Position numbers and translations under genes: made by a program. Below are positions 26,737 through 33,515 of a stretch of 33,515 nucleotides of DNA, in pieces (within the stretch, counting starts at the first letter, position 1; each line of letters begins with the position of its first letter). Below the pieces are notes generated by a model, which searched no databases, was not told the origin of the DNA, and saw nothing but the letters and a program-made list of their open reading frames with translations. The stretch is from a virus: positions 1 to 33,515 of IMG/VR virus record IMGVR_UViG_3300021478_000085, one strand, 5' to 3'.

Positions 26737-27473
26737 GCCCCGCCTATCCCGTCTTCGACATCGTGGAAATCGCCCAGGAGGCGAGCGACCGGGCCGGGGT
26801 GGAGTTCCGCTCGGGCTACGCGCTGCGCAGCGCCCGCCGGGCGCTGGAGCTGGTCCTGATCGAGTGGGCCAACCGGGGCCTGAACCTGTGGACCATCGAG
26901 GGGCCGGTGGTCATCGACCTCATGCCCGGCGTCTACCAGTACCTCCTGCCGGTAGACACCGTCGACCTGATCGAGCATGTGATCCGCACGTGGCCGCCGG
27001 GCAACGGCAGCCCCGGCTGGACCCCGGACGCGGGCGATGGCTGGCACGGCAACCAGCCGAGCGATCTGCCGCTCACGCGCTTCACGGTGAGCGAGTACGC
27101 GTCCATCCCCAACAAGCTGGCCCAGGGCCGACCCTCATTGATCAGCATCCGGCGCGCTCTCCAGCCCTACTTCCTTCTCTGGCAGGTGCCCGAGCAGGGC
27201 CAGCAGAGCTACCAGCTGGCCTACTGGCGGCTGCGGCGGATCGCGCCTATGCCGCCCGGCGGGACGGCGGAGCCGGGCATCCCCTGGCGCTTCGTCAATG
27301 CGCTCACGGCGGGCGTGGCCTTCTATCTGGCGCTCAAATCGACCGATCCCAAAGCGCTGGCGAAGATCGAGCTGCTCAAGACCGAATACCAGGAGCAGTT
27401 CCAGTTAGCTTCCGACGAGGACCGCGACCGTGCCTCGTTCAACTTTGTGCCGTTCGACTACTCGTATTTGTGA
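26733..27473 (+). CDS. Phage connector/adaptor-like structural protein, 246 aa, GTG start
   Basis: GTG overlaps the previous stop (GTGA) behind GGGGAGG. The N-terminus VFDIVEIAQEASDRAGVEFR, then YALRSARRALELVLIEWAN, RGLNLWTIEG and YQYLLPVDTVDLIEHVI is the design of phage neck/adaptor proteins: a helical bundle with E-W-A-N-R-G-L-N-L-W and a beta part (SLISIRRALQPYFLLWQVP). The C-terminal helix ends in FNFVPFDYSYL. Such proteins sit between portal and tail. Related in design to the gene at 30031-30663. Confidence 0.82.
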   Translation: MSPAYPVFDIVEIAQEASDRAGVEFRSGYALRSARRALELVLIEWANRGLNLWTIEGPVVIDLMPGVYQYLLPVDTVDLIEHVIRTWPPGNGSPGWTPDAGDGWHGNQPSDLPLTRFTVSEYASIPNKLAQGRPSLISIRRALQPYFLLWQVPEQGQQSYQLAYWRLRRIAPMPPGGTAEPGIPWRFVNALTAGVAFYLALKSTDPKALAKIELLKTEYQEQFQLASDEDRDRASFNFVPFDYSYL

Positions 27474-27487
27474 TGGGGAATTGAGAT

Positions 27488-28354
27488 ATGGCTAACTCAA
27501 CCACGACTCTGACTTCCTCGCTGAATCCAGCGGTCTTTGGGCAGGCGGTGACCTTCACGGCAACGGTGGCTGTGGTTCCGCCAGATACCGGCACGCCGAC
27601 GGGCGTGGTGACTTTCCTCGATGGCGGCGTGAGCATCGGCACCGGGACACTCAACGTCTCGGGCGTGACTACTCTCATCACCAGCGCGCTCACTCCCGGC
27701 AGCCACACCATCACTGCCAGTTATGCCGGGGACGGCACCTTCAATCCGAGCATCGGTTCCTTGACCGGAAATCCACAGGTCGTCGCGAAGGCGAATACCA
27801 CCACGACCTTGACCAGCTCCTTGAATCCGTCGACGATCTCTCAGCCCGTCACCTTCACGGCGACGGTGGCGGTGGTGGCCCCGGGAGTAGGCGTGCCCTC
27901 GGGCGTCGTGACGTTCCTCAATCAAGGCAACCCCGCCGGGAATGCGACTCTGACGGCAGGCGTGGCCACGCTCACGCTGGCGGCGCTCACTCCCGGCAGC
28001 CATACCATCGTTGCCGAGTATGACGGCGACACCCGGTTCAACCCGAGCACCGTGCCATTGACCGGCAATCCGCAGGTGGTCAGTCAGCTGACGCCGGTCA
28101 CGCTCAAACCCCTCAACACGCTGAGTCTGGTGGCGGCCACGCCTCAGTGGCTGGTCGGCCCCCTGGGGAACTATACGTTTCAGATGTTGAACCTGGGGAC
28201 GGGGCCGGTTTTGATTTCCGAGAGCCCCTCGTTTAACTCATCCTACACGCTGCCTCCGCAGACGCCGTTTGCGTTATCCCTCTGGGGGCCAACGGGGATC
28301 TTTGTTTCGGCGGCGGCGGCGGAATCGCTCAGCGTGGCTCTGATCCCGAGATAA
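27488..28354 (+). CDS. Ig-like repeat protein, likely capsid or tail decoration, 288 aa
   Basis: Two tandem Ig-like domains of the Big_3_5 type fill residues 1-203: each has STTTLTSSLNP, then VTFTATVAVV, G-V-V-T-F-L-x-x-G, LTPGSHTI-x-A-x-Y-x-G-D-x-x-F-N-P-S and LTGNPQVV. The two copies are close to each other in sequence. The last 85 residues (NTLSLVAATPQWLVGPLGNY, TFQMLNLGTGPVLISES) form a different beta domain, probably the attachment part. Such Ig domains are common on phage surfaces and bind carbohydrates weakly. The 14-base gap before it contains a weak ribosome site. Confidence 0.85.
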   Translation: MANSTTTLTSSLNPAVFGQAVTFTATVAVVPPDTGTPTGVVTFLDGGVSIGTGTLNVSGVTTLITSALTPGSHTITASYAGDGTFNPSIGSLTGNPQVVAKANTTTTLTSSLNPSTISQPVTFTATVAVVAPGVGVPSGVVTFLNQGNPAGNATLTAGVATLTLAALTPGSHTIVAEYDGDTRFNPSTVPLTGNPQVVSQLTPVTLKPLNTLSLVAATPQWLVGPLGNYTFQMLNLGTGPVLISESPSFNSSYTLPPQTPFALSLWGPTGIFVSAAAAESLSVALIPR

Positions 28355-28358
28355 AACG

Positions 28359-28757
28359 ATGGCCGTTTCGCCTAAATTCGCGACCGGCAAGTACGCCTGG
28401 GGGATGTGTGACCGTTGCGGCATCAGAGCGAAGCTCCTCGACCTGCGCATGGAGACCCAGATGGGGCGGGCCAACAATCTCAAGACCTGCCCGGCGTGCT
28501 GGGATCCCGACCACCCGCAGAACTTTCTCCCGAAGTTCGTTTCGAACGATCCGCAGGCGCTGCGCCAAGCGCGCCCCGATACGGGGCAAACGCAAAGCGA
28601 GCAGATGATCCCGCCCGGCAACTGGATCAACGGCCAGCCGCCCAGCCCTGAACAGCGGGCCAAGTGGCAGCTCGAGATCGACGCCGAGCACGAACGGCAG
28701 CGCGCCATCTGGGCGCAAGAAATGGAGGCTCAGCGCCTCCGGCAAAGGAGCTTCTAG
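28359..28757 (+). CDS. Zinc-ribbon phage protein, 132 aa
   Basis: The front, KYAWGMCDRCGIRAKLLDL, followed by NLKTCPACWDPDHPQNFL, gives two C-x2-C pairs of a zinc ribbon. I know this arrangement from structural regions of other phages, next to adaptor genes. The second half is proline/glutamine-rich with a charged helix (RAKWQLEIDAEHERQRAIW). Role unknown, perhaps assembly. It stops right at the next start (TAG-ATG). Confidence 0.8.
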   Translation: MAVSPKFATGKYAWGMCDRCGIRAKLLDLRMETQMGRANNLKTCPACWDPDHPQNFLPKFVSNDPQALRQARPDTGQTQSEQMIPPGNWINGQPPSPEQRAKWQLEIDAEHERQRAIWAQEMEAQRLRQRSF

Positions 28758-30020
28758 ATGCGAATCAAAGGCGGCATGCGGCCTCGTAAGTTTCAGATGG
28801 GCGGCGGCGCGGGCGGGACGGCGTTCAATCCGGCGACCTTCAATCCGGTCGGGATGAACCAGCAGCAGATGGAGCAGGCGGCGCAGCAGGCCGCCGGTGC
28901 CGGGCGGGGTACAGCGCCGCAGAACCTCGCCATGATGGGGCTGGGGATCAGCCCGTTCACGGGAATGAGCGCGCCGGGTGGAGCGCCGGGTGGAGCGCCG
29001 GGTGGAGCGCCGCCACCGCAGGCCAACCCGTTTGCGCAGCAGCTGGCAATGCGCGGTGCCATGCCGAATCCCTCTCCGGGTGGGGGCGCGATCTCTCCGC
29101 TGGGCGCTGCGCCTCCTGGTGGGATGCCCGGCGGGATGCCTCCTGGTGGCCCGCCTCCTGGTGGTCCGCCGCCTCCCGGTGGTCCGCCTCCTGGCGGGCC
29201 GTCTTTCGGGCCGCCTCCCGGCGGCGGTGGCATGCCCGGCGGTGGGCCTCCCGGCGGTATGCAGCCGCGTCCTGGCATGGGCTGGGGAGCGCCTCCCGGC
29301 GCGGGTCCGATGGGAGTGCCTCCCGGTGGTGGGGCGGGCATGGCGGGTGCCAGCGGAATGCCGGGCGCGCCGCCGGTGTCGCCGCAGCAGCAGGCGCTGT
29401 TCGCCGCGCTGGCCGGTCGTGGCAGCGGGGCTCCCGCGCCCAGCCTGATGGGCTTCGCCGAAGGCGGCGAGGTGAACACGTTCGATTCCACCAAGGCCGC
29501 GCCCGGCAATCTGGCCACGCATCCCGGCAAGGCCAAGATGGCGAAGGGCGGGGTCTTGCGGCGCAAGCCGAAAGCGGCCAAGGCGGCCAAGGTGAAGTCG
29601 GCTCCGCAACCGCCGCCGGACGACTCGGACGAACTACCGGCAGCAGTGGGCGCTCCCAGCCTCGGTCCCGGCCTGAGCGCAAGCATGCCGCCGCCGCCGG
29701 TTGCGCCCGGGCCTCCGGGCATGGCCAAGGGCGGGAAGTTCGCCAAGGGCGGGAAGTTCGCCAAGGGCGGCAAGTTCGCCAAAGGCGGCAAGTTCGCCAA
29801 AGGCGGGAAGTTCGCCAAGGGCGGCGAGTGCATCAAGGACGCCGACAAAGACGGCATGAACAAGGGCGGCGAGTGCGACAAGATGGCGGCGGGCGGCGCG
29901 GCCAAACAGCGCAAGAAGTTTCCCAACACGAACCCTCCGCCCAAGAAGTTTGCTTCGGGCGGCGGGGTGCGCGGCGCGGGCATCGCCCAGCGTGGCACCA
30001 ACTTCAGCGGGATTTACTAA
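28758..30020 (+). CDS. Gly/Pro/Met-rich low-complexity structural-region protein, 420 aa
   Basis: The front has basic MRIKGGMRPRKFQM. Residues about 70-240 are collagen-like runs of P-P-G-G and G-G-A-P triplets (for example APGGAPGGAPGGAP). Residues about 250-275 and 320-360 hold lysine-glycine repeats, the latter AKGGKF six times. The end (KKFASGGGVRGAGIAQRG) is a recurring C-terminus of phage proteins that I remember only as hypothetical. The opposite strand also has a long open frame because of the repeats; it has no ribosome site. A flexible spike, linker or scaffolding role is possible. Confidence 0.8.
   Translation: MRIKGGMRPRKFQMGGGAGGTAFNPATFNPVGMNQQQMEQAAQQAAGAGRGTAPQNLAMMGLGISPFTGMSAPGGAPGGAPGGAPPPQANPFAQQLAMRGAMPNPSPGGGAISPLGAAPPGGMPGGMPPGGPPPGGPPPPGGPPPGGPSFGPPPGGGGMPGGGPPGGMQPRPGMGWGAPPGAGPMGVPPGGGAGMAGASGMPGAPPVSPQQQALFAALAGRGSGAPAPSLMGFAEGGEVNTFDSTKAAPGNLATHPGKAKMAKGGVLRRKPKAAKAAKVKSAPQPPPDDSDELPAAVGAPSLGPGLSASMPPPPVAPGPPGMAKGGKFAKGGKFAKGGKFAKGGKFAKGGKFAKGGECIKDADKDGMNKGGECDKMAAGGAAKQRKKFPNTNPPPKKFASGGGVRGAGIAQRGTNFSGIY
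29724..29828 (+). repeat. 18-base tandem repeat encoding AKGGKF
   Basis: Five full units and a diverged sixth (29724, 29742, 29760, 29778, 29796, 29814) within the 420-aa gene. The units differ only at synonymous positions (GGC/GGG, AAG/AAA). This points to recent slippage expansion with the coding frame kept. Confidence 0.92.
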
Positions 30021-30030
30021 GTGAGGGCGG

Positions 30031-30663
30031 ATGAACTACTCCGAGCTGCGTGCCGCGATACAGACTTACTCTCTGGATTTCGAGGCCAGCTTCGTTTCCA
30101 ATATCGACACCTTCATTCACCTGGGCGAAGCGCGCCTGCGGCTGAATGTTCGTCTGCCCAACTTCCGTAAAGACGTCACCGGCGTGCTCGCCGAAGGGGA
30201 GCCGCTGGTGGCGCTGCCCTCCGACTTCCTGGCCCCGGATTCGCTCGAGGTGGTGGTCCCCGACGGCTCGCTCGTCTATCTGCTCAACAAGGACCCGGAG
30301 TTCCTCGACGAGTGCTATCCCTCGACCTCGATCCAGGGGCAGCCGCGTTTCTATGCCTACCTGAACGAGACCTCGATCAGGATCGGTCCCACGCCGGACA
30401 TGGACTATCCCACCAACATGGGCTACTTCTATCAGCCCGCCTCGATTACGGTGACCCAGACCAGCTGGCTCGGCGAGCACTTTGCGCACGCGCTGTTGAG
30501 CGGCTCGCTGGTCGAGGCGGCGAAATACATGAAGGCCGAGGACGCTCTCTACCAGCGCTTCGACGCGGCCTTCAAAGAAGACTTGCAGATGGATCAGGGC
30601 TACGCCAAGGGGCGCACGAAGAAGGACACCTATCAGGAGCCCGATACGAGGCAGCCGATATGA
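30031..30663 (+). CDS. SU10-type adaptor-like structural protein, 210 aa
   Basis: The start MNYSELRAAIQTYSLDFE follows GTGAGGGCGG. Typical elements: FVSNIDTFIHLGEARLRLN, then LVALPSDFLAPDSLEVV, YLLNKDPEFLDECYP, RIGPTPDMDYPTNMGYFYQP and LLSGSLVEAAKYMKAED. This is the order of the phage adaptor family that closes the portal in podoviruses such as SU10. The protein would link head and tail. Confidence 0.86.
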   Translation: MNYSELRAAIQTYSLDFEASFVSNIDTFIHLGEARLRLNVRLPNFRKDVTGVLAEGEPLVALPSDFLAPDSLEVVVPDGSLVYLLNKDPEFLDECYPSTSIQGQPRFYAYLNETSIRIGPTPDMDYPTNMGYFYQPASITVTQTSWLGEHFAHALLSGSLVEAAKYMKAEDALYQRFDAAFKEDLQMDQGYAKGRTKKDTYQEPDTRQPI

Positions 30664-30953
30664 TCCAGAAGAAAGATCCGCTCTCTGTGCTGATCCGCGA
30701 GACGCTGGCGGAGGAGTACCCCGAGCTGCTGACCGCCGACGGGTTCGACGATGCGATCCTCGGCGTGGTCGAGGGCTGTGGCCGCGAGACGGTCGTTTGC
30801 TACGACTACGGCAAGTGCGTTCAAATCCTCATGCGCGATAGCAAGATGGACGAGGCGGAGGCGGAGGAGTTTCTCAACTTCAATACGGTCGGCGCTTATG
30901 TCGGCAAGGAGACGCCGATGTTTCTTCATAACTGGCGGGAGTCGATGGCATGA
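30660..30953 (+). CDS. Small phage structural-region protein, 97 aa
   Basis: The ATG overlaps the adaptor stop (ATGA). The sequence ETLAEEYPELLTADGFDDAI, then VEGCGRETVVCYDYGKCVQI, EAEEFLNFNTVGAYVGKETP resembles a small conserved phage protein encoded next to adaptor genes: C-Y-D-Y-x-K-C, then E-A-x-E-x-x-x-F-N-x-x-G-A-Y-x-G. No biochemical role is known to me. Confidence 0.8.
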   Translation: MIQKKDPLSVLIRETLAEEYPELLTADGFDDAILGVVEGCGRETVVCYDYGKCVQILMRDSKMDEAEAEEFLNFNTVGAYVGKETPMFLHNWRESMA

Positions 30954-31372
30954 TCAGCGGCCCCAAGATCTGCACCGGATTCAAGCGCGACCTCCTGCTC
31001 GGCTATCACGCCTTCGACCGGGACCAGTTCGCGCTCGCGCTCTACACGGCACAGGCTCCGCTCGATCCTGACGACACCACCAGCTACAGCGCCCTTGGCG
31101 AGGTGGTTGCTCCCGGCTACACGGCGGGCGGCCAGTGGCTCCTGCATCCGCAGATTCTGACCATGGGAGGGATCTGCTTTGTGACCTTCGACGACCCGGT
31201 CTGGAGCGATAGCACGATTGTGGCGCGCGCCGCCCTGGTCTACAACTATTCCTCGGCGAATCGGGCGGTGGCCATTTTGGATTTCGGTAGCGACCAGCGT
31301 TCGAACCAGGGCTCCTTTCACGTGCAGTTTCCGCCGCCGGGTCCGACGACGGCTTTGATTCGGATCGCATGA
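30950..31372 (+). CDS. Phage structural-region protein, 140 aa
   Basis: The start overlaps the previous stop (ATGA). The front, MISGPKICTGFKRDLLLGYH, then FALALYTAQAPLDPDDTTSY, GEVVAPGYTAGGQWLL, resembles tail or fibre-attachment proteins: DTFKxALYT-like strand followed by T-x-Y and G-Y-x-A-G-G. The second half is strands (IVARAALVYNYSSANRAVAI, FHVQFPPPGPTTALIRI). It likely forms part of the tail hub or baseplate. Confidence 0.8.
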   Translation: MISGPKICTGFKRDLLLGYHAFDRDQFALALYTAQAPLDPDDTTSYSALGEVVAPGYTAGGQWLLHPQILTMGGICFVTFDDPVWSDSTIVARAALVYNYSSANRAVAILDFGSDQRSNQGSFHVQFPPPGPTTALIRIA

Positions 31373-31575
31373 CGCCCGACACTCCATCCCGCAGCGTAAT
31401 GGTCCCGGTGGCCACCCCGGCGCTCAGCGTGCAGCTCGGCTGGGTGAAGGTGGAGGGTCTCTGGGGCGAGTCGAAACCGACGCTCGCGCGCTGGGCCGCG
31501 CGCCGCGCCGGGAAGGCGCGCTGGGGGCCGGTGGCACCGGCGCAGCGGCTGATCTGGAGAGACAGGGGACTCTGA
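31369..31575 (+). CDS. Small basic protein, 68 aa
   Basis: The frame MTPDTPSRSVMVPVATPALS, VQLGWVKVEGLWGESKPTL, ARWAARRAGKARWGPVA ends LIWRDRGL. It overlaps both neighbours (ATGA and TGATG), which supports it as a real coupled gene. The sequence is Trp- and Arg-rich and beta in front. Not recognised. Confidence 0.68.
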   Translation: MTPDTPSRSVMVPVATPALSVQLGWVKVEGLWGESKPTLARWAARRAGKARWGPVAPAQRLIWRDRGL

Positions 31576-32921
31576 TGCCTTCGACTTACACACCGAACCT
31601 GGGGATCGAACTACCGGCGACCGGCGAGCAGGCCAACACCTGGGGGCTCACCATCAACCGCAACATGGACACCTTGGATACGGCGATCAACGGCAATGTC
31701 CATCTGGCGCTTTCCACCTCGCCCTATCAGCTGACCATCAACAACGGGGCCGACGCGCCGGTGGCCGCCAATCCGGTGATCATCTGGACCGGCGCGCAGA
31801 CCGCGCAGGGCGTGGTGCAGATCGACTGGCAGAGCAACCGCAAGCACTTCTACTGCATGAGCAACCAGACCTCGGGCGGCTTCGGGATCGCGTTCGCGCA
31901 GGGCTCGGGCACGCAGTTCGTGCTGCAGGCCGGTTACGACGCGCTGCTCTATAGCGACGGCGGCGGCGCGGGTGCGAACGTGGCGGCGGCTCTGGCGAGC
32001 CCGCAGTTCACCAACCTGCTGGCGACCGGCGCGGCGCGCGTGCTGGGCGCTCTCACGGTGGCTGGCAGCATCAACGGGATCATCTCTACGGACGTGCCGG
32101 GCAACGTGCATCTCACCGGCGGCCTGGGCGTCGGGAACCCGACTGCGATCCCCGATCCGGTGACCATCCTCGGGATAGGCTCCGGGCAGCTGCGTCTGGT
32201 CTATGGCAATTACGGCGTCATCTTCCGCAATGACGGCGCGACCTTCTACCTGATGTTCACCGCCAGCGGAGACCCGTATGGCTCCTACTCCGCGCCTTAC
32301 CCGATCCAAATCGATCTGGCGTCGAGGTGCGTCGGCTTGGCGGGCTGGGGGCCGAGTACGTCTTATGGCCTGAGTGTGCCGTCGATCCATGCCTCTTCCA
32401 TCGCGGCGGATGGTGCCATCAGCGCGGGCGGCGTGATCAATGCGGCTGGCGGCTTCAACAACACGGCGGGCCGTAGCTACTTCAAGAGCGGCGATCCCTA
32501 CAACATCGGCCTGGAGTACGGCTCGTTCGTTAACTGGATCGGCACCAACGCGAGCAACCAGTTCCAGCTGGCGCGCGCGGATGGCACCGTGCTTTTCGCG
32601 GTGGATCAATCGGGGAATGCGGCGCTCACCGGCGGGCTGCATGTGCTTGCGGGCGGCGTCCAGTTTCCCGACGGCACGATTCAGACGACAGCCACCTCGT
32701 CAAGTTTTCCGGGCAACATCACGGTGACGGGCGCGATCTATGGTCCCGCCAGCACGCAGCAGAGCGCCATGCTGCATTGTCCTCCGTACACTGTGGACCT
32801 TTCCGGGGTTCCGAACTCGCTGTTCTTCTCTTACAACGCCGCCAATAACTGGGTCACTCTCTGGGTGACTTTGTCGGACGGCAGTACGCGGCACGTCAAT
32901 GTGGTTTTCGTAGTGGGCTGA
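31575..32921 (+). CDS. Tail fibre-like protein, 448 aa
   Basis: The front, STYTPNLGIELPATGEQANTW, then INRNMDTLDTAINGNVHL, is a typical phage fibre N-terminus that attaches to the tail. The middle alternates G-rich strands and repeats (TVAGSINGIISTDVPGNVHL, TGGLGVGNPTAI, SSIAADGAISAGGVINAAGG). Near the end FPDGTIQTTAT recalls the boundary used before C-terminal tips. It ends in a small beta domain (LWVTLSDGSTRHVNVVFVVG). Host receptor binding is the expected role. Start by TGATG overlap. Confidence 0.87.
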   Translation: MPSTYTPNLGIELPATGEQANTWGLTINRNMDTLDTAINGNVHLALSTSPYQLTINNGADAPVAANPVIIWTGAQTAQGVVQIDWQSNRKHFYCMSNQTSGGFGIAFAQGSGTQFVLQAGYDALLYSDGGGAGANVAAALASPQFTNLLATGAARVLGALTVAGSINGIISTDVPGNVHLTGGLGVGNPTAIPDPVTILGIGSGQLRLVYGNYGVIFRNDGATFYLMFTASGDPYGSYSAPYPIQIDLASRCVGLAGWGPSTSYGLSVPSIHASSIAADGAISAGGVINAAGGFNNTAGRSYFKSGDPYNIGLEYGSFVNWIGTNASNQFQLARADGTVLFAVDQSGNAALTGGLHVLAGGVQFPDGTIQTTATSSSFPGNITVTGAIYGPASTQQSAMLHCPPYTVDLSGVPNSLFFSYNAANNWVTLWVTLSDGSTRHVNVVFVVG

Positions 32922-33515
32922 TGCTGACCAAGATCCAAGACACGGTGACTTATTTCGACGGCTCCGCCGCCTCTGGCAAGATCGTCGTGACGTGGCCGCC
33001 GTTCAACTACGCGGGCATCGCCGTCGCGGCGGGCCAGCAGGAATACGATCTCGCCCCCGACGGCTCGGTCGTCATCGAGTGCTATCCCTGCGTCGGCGCG
33101 CAGCCTCTGGGGACTTACTACACCGCCACCTACGAGCTGGACAAGGGCGCGGTCTACGACGAGTACTGGCTGGTCCCGGCCACGCCCACGACCACGATTG
33201 GGGTGATCCGCGTCTCGGTCCCCGAGACGCCCTCGATCATGATCAACGCGCAGCAGCTGACCAGCTCGGGTGCGCTGAGCGGCATGTTCCTGGGCTGGAA
33301 CGGCTCCAACTGGGTGCCGATGTATCCCTCCAGCTTCAACTGCGCCGTGCAGAGCTTCTTTGGCCGTGTCGGCGCTGTCATGCCGCAGACCGGCGATTAC
33401 ACGGTCGCTCAAGTCACCAACGCGGTGGCCAACACGAGGCGGGTCATTGCCGGGAGCGGCCTCTCCGGGGGCGGCCCCTTGACGGCTGATGTGACGCTCT
33501 CGGTGGCGACGGGCG
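32921..33515 (+). CDS. Second tail fibre-like protein, 5' part (198 codons seen)
   Basis: ATG overlaps the previous stop (TGATG); the frame is still open at the last base. After a beta-rich domain (VTYFDGSAASGKIVVTWPP, EYDLAPDGSVVIECYP, TPTTTIGVIRVSVPETPS), residues 146-167 read FFGRVGAVMPQTGDYTVAQV, the V-F-G-R-x-G-A-V-x-x-x-x-G-D-Y motif of phage fibres, followed by ISGSGLSGGGPLTADVTLS-like sequence that usually leads into a long repeat shaft. Most of the gene lies beyond the window. Confidence 0.86.
   Translation, partial: MLTKIQDTVTYFDGSAASGKIVVTWPPFNYAGIAVAAGQQEYDLAPDGSVVIECYPCVGAQPLGTYYTATYELDKGAVYDEYWLVPATPTTTIGVIRVSVPETPSIMINAQQLTSSGALSGMFLGWNGSNWVPMYPSSFNCAVQSFFGRVGAVMPQTGDYTVAQVTNAVANTRRVIAGSGLSGGGPLTADVTLSVATG

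Noticed and set aside
29724-29828. CRISPR array
   Set aside because: The 18-base units are contiguous without spacers and encode AKGGKF in frame.
28793-30001. Leftward open frame of 402 codons opposite the Gly/Pro-rich gene
   Set aside because: The repeats keep both strands open. Only the rightward frame has proper starts, neighbours and the conserved C-terminal block.

Overview
This window is a piece of a tailed double-stranded DNA bacteriophage genome (Caudoviricetes). It is GC-rich apart from its control regions and is very densely packed, with ATGA, GTGA and TGATG stop/start overlaps between most neighbouring genes. The evidence is the C-terminal nuclease half of a large terminase at the left edge, a phage primase-polymerase/helicase, an SNF2-like helicase and a VRR-NUC nuclease in the middle, and adaptor and tail-fibre genes at the right edge. 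I see no integrase, tRNA, rRNA, CRISPR array or insertion sequence. The host cannot be named. The promoters look like ordinary sigma-70 sites and the Shine-Dalgarno sequences are strong, which suggests a GC-rich bacterium, possibly a proteobacterium.

Layout. (1) 1-1405, rightward: end of TerL, a Cys-rich microprotein and a P-loop kinase-like protein. (2) 1386-17088, leftward: about 47 small genes, mostly unrecognised and often with Cys pairs of the zinc-ribbon type. Larger members are a 561-aa protein whose C-terminus recalls the AcrVA2 C-terminal domain, a PAPS-reductase-like PP-loop protein and a DUF932 protein. One near-perfect internal promoter lies at 5615-5643. (3) 17177-17955: non-coding control region with repeated promoter-like sequences. 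(4) 17956-25836, leftward: replication block, interrupted at 18307-19060 by a non-coding region with spaced GGGTGAA repeats, an AT tract and long G/C homopolymers, which I propose as the replication origin. (5) 25837-25977: divergent promoter region beside a ribbon-helix-helix regulator. (6) 25978-33515, rightward: regulator, DUF6496-like protein, connector/adaptor proteins, an Ig-like protein, a Gly/Pro-rich protein and two tail-fibre-like proteins, the last cut by the window edge.

The most unusual feature is a family of four structured non-coding elements (12342-12401, 15155-15222, 16047-16113 and 17101-17176). All are oriented with the leftward accessory operon. Each has conserved CGCAGAG and AATGCGG blocks around a hairpin whose sequence differs completely between copies while its pairing is kept, followed by a second GC hairpin and, in three of the four, a strong ribosome binding site. 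Three copies begin within a few bases of the previous gene's stop codon. This is the best candidate for an undescribed system: a repeated cis-acting or processed RNA of the phage.

Other points of note are two genes that need a single-base frame change to be read through (12405-12609 and 20139-20739), two ORFs in which a standard ribosome-binding leader has become in-frame coding sequence, a repeated leader shared by several accessory genes, and nine small genes of 48-59 codons recovered by reading the frames between overlapping starts and stops.
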